Assembly: GCA_020137815.1 (NCBI GenBank)
Contig: CM035360.1
Span: 4,699,855-4,763,854, forward strand
Length of the DNA: 64,000 nucleotides
Reading direction: 5' to 3'
Source of the DNA: Hormiphora californensis
Taxonomy: Eukaryota; Ctenophora; Tentaculata; Cydippida; Pleurobrachiidae
Below are positions 27,101-38,339 of the stretch, piece by piece (position 1 is the first letter of the stretch; each line of letters begins with the position of its first letter). Made by a program: the position numbers and the translations under genes. The notes under the pieces are model-generated. The model ran no database searches. It was not told the origin of the DNA and worked only from the letters and a program-made list of their open reading frames with translations.

Positions 27101-29638
27101 CAGTGTAACACCTGTCTGTTTCGATACGTGTAGATAACTGCATTAGCAGTCGAAAGTTGGGCAAGGGAACAAGAAAACTAGTGTAGCTGGGGGATTTAAA
27201 ACCGCAATTCAGGCCCTAACACTTAACAGGCCCTGTGCAATGGTAAACAGTAAAACAGTGCCTACCTTCTTCATCGTTAATATTAGATTTAGAGCTTGTA
27301 GAGCTGGTATCAGTGAGGCTGCGTGCATCGACCGGGGTCATTGGAGGGGGCTGGCTGGATGGAAGGGGCGGCTGGTATCCGGTTTGGGCTGTAATGCTGA
27401 AATGGGTTAAATTAGTAAAGAGATGACGTAGGTGAAATGAGATCCATGTAGCCCTGGCCCATTTCCAAAATACTGACTTGAGATGCTCGACCCTTTCTTC
27501 GTGAAGGGTTAGAACAACTAAACAACTGACTTCAGATGCTTCTTGTAGGGTTAGAACTGACCTTGAAGAGGCAGCAGCTCGGATTCCTGCTGATTCCATA
27601 TCAGCTATAATTTGAAGGAGGTGGGAAGCAAGATTTGAGAAGGCATCATCCTCAACATAGTCCTGAGGATTGTTAAAACAGTGTTAAATAATGAATTGTG
27701 GAGATGCAGGGTCTCCAGCCTTTTCAGGGGAAGGATATGAGAAATAGTAAACATGACTGTACCTTGATATATTCGGACATTTCGTCCACTTTCCCACGTG
27801 CTAAACTACTCAGTACATTGAGTGGGTTACCAAGTCCCGTCCCGCCCCTTCCACTACTGCCTGAAAGAGGTTAAAGTAGTAGTACTCATGATGTTCTCAT
27901 AGCAGGGAGCTGGAATCTGGATGATAGATATTATACACTGTTAAAATTAACAGTTAATTAAAGCTGTAATTACCTTTTCTGCTCATGTGTCTGTCTACTT
28001 GAACACTACTGAAATCTTTGTTGTATGCACCCTCTACAGCCTGAAATAATCAATAAATTACACTCCATAACAGAACCAACAATTGTCATGTCATGGACAA
28101 TGCTTCAGAGCGACAGAGCACAGCACTGCCCACTGGTCGCTGATGCAATGTGGACTGTGAATTGCCTCTTTACCTTAATCCATCTCTCCCTTTCTGCTCC
28201 CTGATTTCTACCCGCCAGTCGGGGAATGTAAAAAGTAAAATCCTTGTCCTTATTATCTGTTTTGGTTTTTGTGACAATCGAAAACCCGGTGTTCTCCACT
28301 CTTTCAATAGTGTTCAGATCAGACCGGAGATTTATCGTGTTTAGAGGCTTCGTCTGAGGGGAGGTTATGAGAGGTAAAATGAGAACAACATGTTACAATA
28401 GCTGTAATTGGGGTTGACTGAACTTAGAAATTTTCTCCGAAAAGTTTCCAACCCACATGTGCGCGGCGTATAATTTTGAAGCAAACGCTGAAACTTTGCA
28501 CTTTCATATCTTAGCTTTAACCGCGCGCACCGCAAACAAAACACAGATGCAGTTCGACCGGTTTGAATCAATGTCCGGGTGCAGCAGACGACTGGTAAAT
28601 CTGTGAATGTCACATGTTCAGGAATCTGGATGCATTTCAAAACAAATTTACAGAAGCTGGTGATAAACTTACATCGTTCTCTTTGTAGTAGCTCAGTTTC
28701 CCGGCAGTAACTTTAACAAATCTCCTGAAAATGTGAGAAGGTGAATTTCAGCTTCCTATAACCCTACGTTACCTCAGCTCCCTAACTCGAAAGACGCTTC
28801 TAGTTTCGACTCTTCCACCCTTAATACTATTACATATATTCTCAATACATCTTCTGGATCCTTTGGGTACACACTGGGGCCACCAAGAACAAACAAAAAG
28901 TCACCTATAATACCAAGTTACACCCTGAGCCACATTTTATAAGCACCGCTCCTAGCCACTTTGAGCCACAAAAGATCTAACGAACCTTTGAATAACAAGT
29001 CGCCCCTTTTTCTCCAACACGTCTGATATTATCACCCCTTCCTCTGTCCATTCATGGTGCCCCAACATTTCCAGGTAGTGCCGTATCTCTGGTTCTTCCC
29101 CTTTTTCCACAAGAGATAACACGAACTGCTCTTCAACCGTTTTGATAGATACTTGACCGTTTACCTGAAATATTTAGATGGGGTGTTACAGAAATAGTGG
29201 AAGAGAAAATGTGAAGTATTGGAAACTTTTTGAGCAAGAGATTGGGGTTGGATCAGAGTAATAAAAGACACTTTCAAAGACAGATTTACTCACACAATCC
29301 CAGTGTGTTATTTGGCTGAAGGGGATCTCTGTTTTCTTTCCTCGACTCACAATAAACCGCAAAATTCCTTGTTGGGGTGAAAACTGAAATATTACAGGGT
29401 GTTATCACCATGAGTAATTACCATATGTTTTAGGAAACTATAGGTTGCCTAGCTAGACCCCCTTTCGGATCGCACAAACAAATCAAGTTTTAGGTAGGTA
29501 ATAAAAATTATGCGAATCTGTCTAAATTTATCAACTTCCAACTGGTAAACCCACCTGTAAGAACTTCCGCGTAGCTCTAGACCCACTTTCCACGTCCTTC
29601 TGCTCCTGAACCTTGAATGATACACCCATTTCAGCGCC
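14215..29638 (-). CDS. Formin (FH1-FH2) with PH-like domains and a tyrosine-motif region, about 1517 aa, 25 exons
   Basis: Actin nucleator/elongator. Exons in transcript order: 29638-29555, 29383-29294, 29164-28986, 28724-28673, 28353-28174, 28040-27974, 27860-27763, 27662-27562, 27396-27266, 27033-26473, 25919-24974, 21585-21256, 18790-18728, 18607-18466, 18351-18122, 17935-17755, 17428-17308, 16291-16123, 15887-15752, 15614-15441, 15210-15041, 14912-14850, 14695-14528, 14334-14215. Joins are phase-consistent apart from two single-base frameshifts (25151-25154 and 18779-18782). Exons 2-6 encode a PH domain (KKGRLVIQRRFVKV, SYYKEND, FTFYIP, ERERWIKAVEGAY), preceded by a possible second PH-like fold. 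An acidic disordered region follows, with YGTL, YNTM, YDSL, YDTVP, YETLP, YESLP, YDALP and YDTPIP motifs and three 18-residue repeats. FH1 is polyproline (18607-18122). FH2 keeps LFWSK, VWTKM, the NI-I actin-contact Ile (SQNIGIFLHG), GNMMN and the FKL Lys. No DAD motif is evident after FH2. The exon with GAEM is preceded by an acceptor, so the true N-terminus is upstream: either a non-coding exon with start at the Met in GAEMGVSF, or the exons at 41271-30352. Count of exons listed is 24 certain plus any upstream one. Confidence 0.85.
16296..17160 (-). repeat. Minisatellite of about 25-bp units that mimic the adjacent splice acceptor
   Basis: Roughly thirty tandem units read, on the sense (minus) strand, CCTTTTTCTCCAGATCTAAC: a pyrimidine tract followed by CAG. 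The genuine acceptor of the next FH2 exon, at 16292, has the same tract (CCTCCTTTTTCTCCAG then GTTAGCC). The array therefore looks like an amplification of the intron's own 3' splice site. On the plus strand the array is accidentally open in two frames (LDLEKREGV and GVRSGEKGG repeats); these are not considered genes. Confidence 0.8.
17940..18107 (-). repeat. FH2 intron made almost entirely of (CT)n
   Basis: On the sense strand this is about 165 bp of CT repeat (with a short TTTAT-interrupted patch) ending in CTCTCCACAG at exon 17935. It fills nearly all of the 186-bp intron 18121-17936 between the exon ending in LFWSK and the next FH2 exon. Confidence 0.85.
18832..18895. repeat. 64-bp fold-back element
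   Basis: Perfect 14-bp inverted repeats TGACTGACCTAGCT and its complement bound a short spacer, inside a formin intron. Confidence 0.6.
18934..19042. repeat. 109-bp MITE with CAGGAACCGACCGA ends
   Basis: Perfect 14-bp terminal inverted repeats CAGGAACCGACCGA; no coding capacity; flanked by T/A-rich sequence in a formin intron. Confidence 0.6.
19694..20200 (+). mobile_element. 3' end of a Jockey/CR1-like LINE, truncated
   Basis: The plus strand encodes the reverse-transcriptase C-terminus HPVDLFKTRLKTRLFQEAF, then a stop and a 3' tail ending in AGCGGTATAC and an ATT-rich run. The same protein motif and the same tail structure (TATACCGCTCTGAA) are present in the LINE at 62457-64000, so both belong to one family. 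5'-truncated insertion, nested inside the 1.9-kb element. Confidence 0.7.
20837..20951. repeat. 115-bp palindrome with CAGCCACGTCCGAATCG ends
   Basis: Long inverted repeats of about 40 bp (with small differences) around a short spacer. A related single arm lies near 19450. Confidence 0.6.
22095..24802. mobile_element. 2.7-kb TTAA-flanked palindromic element
   Basis: Long inverted arms begin GGGTACACCTGGCGTTTTTC and are flanked by TTAA on each side (22091-22094, 24803-24806), the target duplication used by piggyBac-type transposons. Inside, arms are nested: a hairpin of about 210-bp arms (22493-22710 against 22790-23000) occurs only on the left; blocks of CACTAACAA/TTGTTAGTG repeats flank both sides (23020-23250, 24265-24460); inner arms meet near 23460-24050. 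No transposase is visible. It lies in the formin intron 24973-21586. Confidence 0.75.
25162..25323 (-). repeat. Three tandem 54-bp units coding an 18-residue repeat
   Basis: The unit encodes QKPGGNVVVIGEERLIKE and is repeated three times with few changes, in the long acidic exon of the formin. Near-identity of the copies suggests recent expansion. Confidence 0.9.
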
Positions 29639-29773
29639 CTGAAAGTCAATAAAACAATTAGTTAATTTAATTAATTATTGTTAATTAAATATTCAAACAG
29701 CTCATGCACGGTAATTCGGTTGCACCAACAATTATTGTTTGTAGCTACTACACCAGTCTACTAAAAATACACA

Positions 29774-29822
<49 letters not shown>

Positions 29823-29840
29823 ACACACAGACACACAAAC
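29774..29840. repeat. (AC)n microsatellite
   Basis: About 65 bp of CA repeat, between the exon blocks 30352 and 29638. Confidence 0.9.
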
Positions 29841-30242
29841 ACTCGATCTTGTGTCTACACATCATCCTTGTTCATTGTTTACATAACATTCAGTGTATCA
29901 TTACACGTGTAAATTAGTAGCACATCCATGACAGTTGGAGGAGAAACAACTCTTTTCGAGCCATGACTGCAATGACAATCATTGGCATGTCAGTTGTGTA
30001 GTAGATCTAATCCCAAATTACCAGTTACTCGATTATTCACAATATTACACAAACATACAACACCACGTGCAGTTAAATTCAAGTAGTTCCATGCCTCATA
30101 ACATAATTAATTATATAATTAATGCCCAATTAGATTATTTCACATTTACAGTTTGATGTTATACATTCAGCAGGATTTTTTTCTGTACATACGTATAATT
30201 AGAACATTTCACACAACAGCACATGTCCCTTAATTGCACAGG

Positions 30243-30330
30243 CACGTTATGACGTCACCATGACAATATGACGTCACCATGACAATATGACGTCACCATG
30301 ACAATATCACCATGACAACATCAACATGAC
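30243..30330. repeat. 18-bp tandem repeat containing TGACGTCA
   Basis: Three copies of TGACGTCACCATGACAATA followed by two decayed ones. Each full copy holds the palindrome TGACGTCA, the consensus site of CREB/ATF factors. It lies just past the stop of the exon 30720-30307. Confidence 0.7.
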
Positions 30331-31951
30331 AACACATGTTGCTATGATTACGGGTTGCATTGCTCCACGTTTCTCCCTGTTGTACTGCTCCAAGGAGAAA
30401 TAATCCGAGGGCTGATTTGTCCCCACCCTCTCCCTCCCCATCGTCACCTCCTCTGTTGTAGCTGTTTCCTGTTTTGTCTCCTGTTTAGTTTCCTGTTGCT
30501 CCAACATATGGAACCGGGAGCGGTGTTTCTTGGTCAGAGTACCGGGTGATGATTTGGGGGATCCCTCCCCCGGGGGTACCACTGGGCACTGTTCCAAGCC
30601 CTCGGGGCATTCCTCCTGGTCGATATCTTCAGGCAGGCCGCCATGTTGTTTAGAGGTCCGTCTGGAGCGAAGAAGTGTGCCAAAGACTGAGCGCCGCTTT
30701 TGAAGTTGATTCTTGGGTGGCTGGATCAAAACGGAGAATCAGTTCACACGATAATAGTTGAGACAACTCACAACTTATCTTTGGGACAAAATTTGACAGG
30801 AATCACAGTTTGAAACAAAAAATCGGACACATATAAAACATGAAAAGGGGGAGGTGTTGTAACACATGTAAAAACTGCACACGAGAGACCTCAATGGGTT
30901 TAAATGGTGTTTCGACAGGTGGTGGAGGTGGAGGTGGAGGACGGTTAAAAACTTTAGTTGTTCTTCTCATTGAGCTCATCGTACGACGCATGCTGCCCTG
31001 TACTCGGTTGAATAGAGGCGTTATATATAACACACATTTAATGGGGTTAACTGCAGTGAGCTAACCACTCTTCACAGTAAATCAAGACCTTACTAATTTT
31101 GTAAGAATAAGTGATTGGGATAAGCAGTAACGTAATGGCAAAAGCTCAGTCGTAAAATGCCTTCTCTCCATCTATTTATACTTGGTACGACAAGCAAAAG
31201 CCAAAACAATACGAGACGGACTTGTAACAAACCAATAAACCATATTGTTGGTCGGTGAGTAGGCATATATTGGCTTTCGTTAACGCTAGTACGATCAACA
31301 AGCAGTGAAAGAGCCGCGAGATGCTCTCACTTAGTTAAAGTAACAATCTTACTCCATCTGTAACGATCTTACCAGGTGACTACCCTAACGTGTATAAATA
31401 ACCGGCAATACTATTATTTGGAACTCCGAACTGTCGCGTCGAAGTGGACGTTGTTTCAGTACGTTATAGTAAGCAACAGTGAACGTTAATAAGATCCCAA
31501 ACAAGCAGCTGATTTTCGCTCTTCTGGAAGTTTGTGAATATAAACTTTAACAATTCAGAACCCGTAGTTATCGCTTCAGTTGCCATGGCAACCATAAATC
31601 AATACTACCAAGTATAGCTGTAGAAACTAATAAGAGGAAGACCATATCACCACCCTGCATTATATGACCTCTAGTAGAACGATATATTGCAGCCGTGTGT
31701 ATATGATACAGCTTTTATTTCTTCCTCTCTCGACCAGTATTATAACTGCAACCTTTACATTTCCTCCAATGATATATCCATTAAATCTGCATCTAATTAG
31801 TTTTCTGTACTTGTTGTTGTCCTGCAGACCTCTGTGCTTTACTGCAGTAGCATGAGTTGTGCAGTGATCCATGTCCTAATCTACACACGCATTATTATTA
31901 TCTAGAGGATAGACTGCACTGGCTGCGCCATTATGTCTCCAGTTTTATAAT

Positions 31952-31993
<42 letters not shown>

Positions 31994-34900
31994 AGGAGAA
32001 AGAGAGAGAGAGAGAGATAGAGAAGAAGGAGAGAGCGAGAGAGAGAGCGAGATAGATAGATTATAGCTCTCTCCTTCTCGCTATCTCTCGCTCCTCTCTC
32101 CTCAGAGAAGCCCGCTTCGACTGTTTGAAATAGCCTCATCTAGTTCCTTGGTAACGAAGTTACCCCTCCCTTGCCGGCGCGGCGTGCGAAGCACGCCAAA
32201 CGAAGGCCGCGAAGCGGCCTGAGTTAGGGGTAACGGATCCGCTTTGATTCACTTCAAAAATTAATAGCTCCTCAACCACTCAATGAAAATGCACCAAATT
32301 TTGGTATTCCCCACCAAATTGTCTGAAAATTATAATTCTGTACTCATATTTGAAAAATTATCTCCGGAACCTTGGTTTTGAGATCAGTTTTAGGTGTTAA
32401 TGATGAAAAAAAAATTGAAAAAGTAGGTCAGGTATGCTTAACATCATATCAAAGATCGTGGCAAAGTTTGAAGTTTCTATCTTCAAAGGTCTGGCCATCA
32501 AAATTAAAAAGGTCTTGAAGTTGAACCATTTGTACAAAACACGTTGTAACTCAGCTTCTACTTTGCCAAATTAAACCTGGTTTGAAACACTGAACTTGCT
32601 AATCTATCCCTCCGAATACGGACGAAGTTTGAAACCGCCAGCTCTATTGACCGCTCTACAATACTAGTTTCTGTGAAAGATATCGGGAAAGTAACGAGAT
32701 TTGGTCTCGGTGTCATCTTGTGCGCGGCTCAGACCCCCTATGCTAGAACTAATAGTGTAGACTACAACTTTTCAGTGCTCAGTATGACGGTTTGAGCGCG
32801 TTATGAAAATAGGGTAAGCGGTTCTGATACCTCTAAACAGAGTGTGAGGTGTCTTCGATACCAAGACGATTCCTGAGTACAAAAGCTCGCTCTGGAGATT
32901 ACGGAACAATATCGAAGGCCAGTATTATATAAGGACACTTAGGACAGGAAATTACGGAAGAAGGGACGTCTAAATAGTAAATGAAAACCTCTGCTCACAA
33001 CTTCTACACACAGGATGATGGTATATTTGAATAGTATCAGCAGAAAACTTACCGTTATTGCTGAGTTCCTTTGGGTGACTGCAGGGGATGCTGCAACGGG
33101 TCTGGCTGCAATCTGAGAATATTAGATATATTACAGTTCCCTGACGATGTGTATCTATAGCCCTACTACAGTCGGACCCCGATTTAACGGCACCCTCGGG
33201 GGAAAGGGTTGGGGGGGGGGGGGTCCAGCCCTAAAAAAAGCTAAGCTAACGGCCAAAATCAGGGTACCTTTAGCTTTTTTTAGCTTTTTTTAGCTTTTTT
33301 TAGCTTTTTTTAGCTTTTTTTAGCCTTTTTTAGCTTTTTTAGCTTTTTTTAGCTTTATTTAGCTTTTTTTAGCTTTTTTAAGGCTAAAAAAAGCTAAAAA
33401 AAGCTAAAATTGAGTTTTTAGTGGATTCATATAGGTTCGAATCCCGCTGACGCCAAATTTTTTAAACTTTTATTATAACGTTTTATAACGTTTTTTGAAC
33501 TTTTTTAAAACTATTTTTATCAAATTTGAATAATATTTTTATCGAAAAAATGTCTCCAGAAAATGGCAGTAGGGGTGGATACATAAATTGCTATGTATGG
33601 ACATAAACAGGGTGTGAACTGCATGTCGTGTTTGCTAGTCGCGAGCGCGCTTGCGAGACAAGCAAACACGTCAAGGTTCATTAACAAGCATGCTGCTCAG
33701 TCATTTTAGATTTAATACACAATGTAAGGATACCATGTAATAGGTGAGACTCTTGCCGTCACCCTCGTTCAAGTCCCGTGAAAAACGGAGCAGTACACGC
33801 AAACTGATGCCCATTTTCCTCGCGTGACCCCGATTTAGCAGTTTGAGACACCAACTCTTTAGGGGGCCATATCTCAGGAACCAGACAAGATAGGAAAAAT
33901 CGCCGTCTAACGAGGCGTACAGTTTTTAATCTAGTTTACCACTGTACCGGCCGTTTCACTCTCCGACCTAAAACAAAAATCGCAACCCCACAAAACTTCA
34001 AAATAATGAAATTCGCATCTCGCATGTCGTGTTGCATGTCGTGTTGCATGTCGTGTCATGTTATTGACGCGCTCGCGTTTAACTCTCATACAGCAGCTGC
34101 AGAACATGGCGGGAAAGATCGAGGAGTAGAGAGAGGGTCGGTGCCGAATCAAATGTTTTTTGATCATGATCTACTCCATCTCTCAGCTATCCTACCCCTC
34201 ATCAACTCGATCTCTCAGCTACCCTACCCCTCATCTACTCCATCTTTCAGCTACCCTACCCCTCATCTACCCCATCTTTCAGCTACCCTACCCCTTATCT
34301 AGTCCATCTCTCAGCTACCCTACTCCTCATCTACTCCATCTCTCAGCTACCCTACCCCTCATCTACTCCATCTCTCAGCTTCCCTACCTCCCATTTACTC
34401 CATCTCTCAGCTTCTCTACCTCCCATTTACTCAATCTCTCAGCTTCCCTACCTCCCATTCACTCCATCTCTCAGCTACCCTACCTCCCATTCACTCCATC
34501 TCTCAGCTACCCTACCTCCCATTTACTCCATCTCTCAGCTTCCCTACCTCCCATTTACTCCATCCCTCAGCTTCCCTACCTCCCATTTACTCCATCCCTG
34601 CCTCCCATTAACCCCCTAGTTCCATGGGCAGAATTCTGCAAAAGAGTCTGCCCTTCGAAAGTGAGCACCGCGGTTCCACGGGAAGAAAAATACCGACACA
34701 AAGACGTACAAACTCTCGAATTTGTCTGTCTGTGTGAGATGTTTTTTCACGCCCTAATTAAGCGTGATAAGGTTGTGTGTATGTGATAGCAATCTTGTAT
34801 GACCACTTACTCACTACTCAGTGAAGGGTATTGTTCTAACAATACCTTGTACGAAAACCATATGCCAGCCAAGCCCTTTTCCAACTCTGAGATAAAGAGT

Positions 34901-37900
34901 TAGAAATCAAAAATGTATAATTGACCAAGCCCTCTTCCAACCCAGTCCTTTCCAGTGACAATCTCCTGTATCAGTTTTATAGTGCTAAGCAGGGATTGCT
35001 TCTCTTCAGTATAACTGTCATGACATAACTTATCTCTCCCCAACTGCAAGATCTAGATTTCTTGTCAGGCTAACATGTGTTCACGGTGAACAGTTCACCC
35101 CCCCCCCCCAACTGCAAGACCTGGTAAACTAGCTTGCGTTCATCCCCCTGCAAGACCTAGAGTTCCTGGCAAACTAGCTTGTGTTCCCTACCTCCCATTT
35201 ACTCCATCTCTCAGCTTCCCTACCTCCCATTTACTCCATCTCTCAGCTTCCCTACCTCCCATTTACTCCATCTCTCAGCTACCCTACCTCCCATTTACTC
35301 CATCTCTCAGCTTCTCTATCTGCCATTTACTCCATCTCTCAGCTACCCTACCTCCCATTTACTCCATCTCTCAGCTTCTCTATCTGCCATTTACTCCATC
35401 TCTCAGCTACCCTACCTCCCATTTACTCCATCTCTCAGCTTCCCTACCTCCCATTTACTCCATCTCTCAGCTTCCCTACCTCCCAATTACTCCATCTCTC
35501 AGGGGTAGGAATGTTAGGATAAATGAGAGATGGAGTAAATGGGAGGTAGGGAAGCTGAGAGATGGAGTAAATGGGAGGTAGGGAAGCTGAGAGATGGAGT
35601 AAATGGGAGGCAGGGATGGAGTAAATGGGAGGTAGGGAAGCTGAGGGATGGAGTAAATGGGAGGTAGGGAAGCTGAGAGATGGAATAAATGGGAGGTAGG
35701 GTAGCTGAGAGATGGAGTGAATGGGAGGTAGGGAAGCTGAGAGATGGAGTGAATGGGAGGTAGGTAAGCTGAGAGATGGAGTAAATGGCAGGTAGGGTAG
35801 CTGAGAGATGTAGTAAATGTGAGGTAGGGAAGCTGAGAGATGGAGTGAATGGGAGGTAGGGTAGCTGAGAGATGGAGTAAATGGGAGGTAGAGAAGGTAA
35901 GAGATGGAGTAAATGGGAGGTAGGGAAGCTGAGAGATGGAGTAAATGGGAGGTAGGGAAGGTAAGCGATGGAGTAAATGGGAGGTAGGGAAGCTGAGAGA
36001 TGGAGTAAATGGGAGGTAGGGTAGCTGAGAGATGGAGTGAATGGGAGGTAGGGTAGGTGAGAGATGGAGTGAATGGGAGGTAGGGAAGCTGAGAGATGGA
36101 GTAAATGGGAGGTAGGTAAGCTGAGAGATGGAGTAAATGGGAGGTAGGGTATCTGAGATATGGAGTAAATGGCAGGTAGGGAAGCTGATATATGGAGTAA
36201 ATGGGAGGTAGGTAAGCTGAGAGATGGAGTAAATGGGAGGTAGGGAAGCTGAGAGATGGAGTAAATGGGAGGTAGGGAAGCTGAGAGATGGAGTAGATGA
36301 GGGGTAGGGTAGCTGAGAGATGGAGTAGATGAGGAGTAGGGTAGCTGAGAGATGGACTAGATAAGGGGTAGGGTAGCTGAAAGATGGGGTAGATGAGGGG
36401 TAGGGTAGCTGAAAGATGGAGTAGATGAGGGGTAGGGTAGCTGAGAGATCGAGTTGATGAGGGGTAGGATAGCTGAGAGATGGAGTAGATCAAGATCAAA
36501 AAATATTTGATTCGGCACCGACTCTCTCTCTACTCCTCGATCTTTCCCGCCATGTTCTGCAGCTGCTGTGTGAGAGTTAAACGCGAGCGCGTCAATAACA
36601 TGACACGACATGCAACACGACATGCAACACGACATGCGAGATGCGAATTTCATTATTTTGAAGTTTTGTGGGGTTGCGATTTTTGTTTTAGGTCGGAGAG
36701 TGAAACGGCCGGTACAGTGGTAAACTAGATTAAAAACTGTACGCCTCGTTAGACGGCGATTTTTCCTATCTTGTCTGGTTCCTGAGATATGGCCCCCTAA
36801 AGAGTTGGTGTCTCAAACTGCTAAATCGGGGTCACGCGAGGAAAATGGGCATCAGTTTGCGTGTACTGCTCCGTTTTTCACGGGACTTGAACGAGGGTGA
36901 CGGCAAGAGTCTCACCTATTACATGGTATCCTTACATTGTGTATTAAATCTAAAATGACTGAGCAGCATGCTTGTTAATGAACCTTGACGTGTTTGCTTG
37001 TCTCGCAAGCGCGCTCGCGACTAGCAAACACGACATGCAGTTCACACCCTGATAAACGGTAGATTATGGTAAAAAATGTGCAGGAAATGAACAAATGCAG
37101 TCAATAGACGTCCGGAAGGATGAAAATTTAATGGAAAAGTGTCAAGATGAATGCTGAAAAAACATAAAAAGTAGGGCTAAAAAAAGCTAAAAAAAGCTAA
37201 AAAAAGCTAAAAAAAGCTAAAATAAAAAACGCTATCGACCAAAATCAGGGTACCTTTAGCTTTTTTTAGGGCTGGACCCCCCCCAGGGTTTTGTCCGTTA
37301 AATCGGGGTGTCCGCTAAATCGGGGTCAAATATGGTTGATTTTCTATTATATCGGGGGAAGATTATACTGCCGTTAAATCGGGGTGCCGTTAAATCGGGG
37401 TCCGACTGTACAACTGAACAGTGAAGTCATTGCCTAGCTCGACCCCTTTTCGCGAGCCCCCCTCTACTCACCTGTGGGGACTGGGGTAGGGGTTTCTTAG
37501 CAGCAGCGCACAACAGATTCATTTTATCTGAATAATCAATAGTAGTTGCCATGGTGAGCATCTTGTTCTTTAGCAGCGACATCAGGAACAACCGACCTAA
37601 ATCACCCGGCTTCTTGTTCACATCGTTACCCTGTTGGAGGAGAAATTTCAGAATATATACTTCATGTGAATACTTGCCTTGCTCGACCCTCTTTCCGTAC
37701 GCTCCGTCCACACAAATGTAAAGGAGGGTTAGAACATAACAAGTGAATACTTCCAATAACAATTATGTAGGATTTTATTATGCCTATAAGTTGTACCTGA
37801 AAACTTATAACACGAGACCGAAGGTCGAGTGTTATAAGTACAACAATAATGATCCGAGACCACAGGTCGAGGCAGATTCTTGTACTTTAGTGCACGAGCC

Positions 37901-38270
37901 TGCGAGTGCCACTAAGTGTAACTACCTCACGAGCCTGCGAGTGATGTAGTTTTACTTTTTGACCGAGCCTGCGAGGTCTAAAAGTGTAAGAATCTGGGAC
38001 ATTATTGTTGACGTCAGGTACAACGAAAATAGGCATAATAAAATTGCATTGTAAAATTTTTAAAACAAGAGTGAGAGACAGTTTAGGGCGTAACAATAGA
38101 ACGAATTCATGATAAGGTAGCAGGCAGAGATAAGATAACGCCTGAGATCTATAGGTAAAGAGAGTGAGAGATTAGCGAGAGTGATCAGAGAGAGATAAAG
38201 AATGTGTGGGTCTGGGAGTTTGTGATTGTCATCTTGATCTCGGTGTTGCAACGGCTTGAGAGTGTGACAT

Positions 38271-38339
<69 letters not shown>

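Noticed and set aside
34160-36499. Open frames of 100-350 codons rich in YSISQLPYLPFTPSL
   Set aside because: They follow from a 32-bp satellite without stops, run on both strands, and lack any gene signals.
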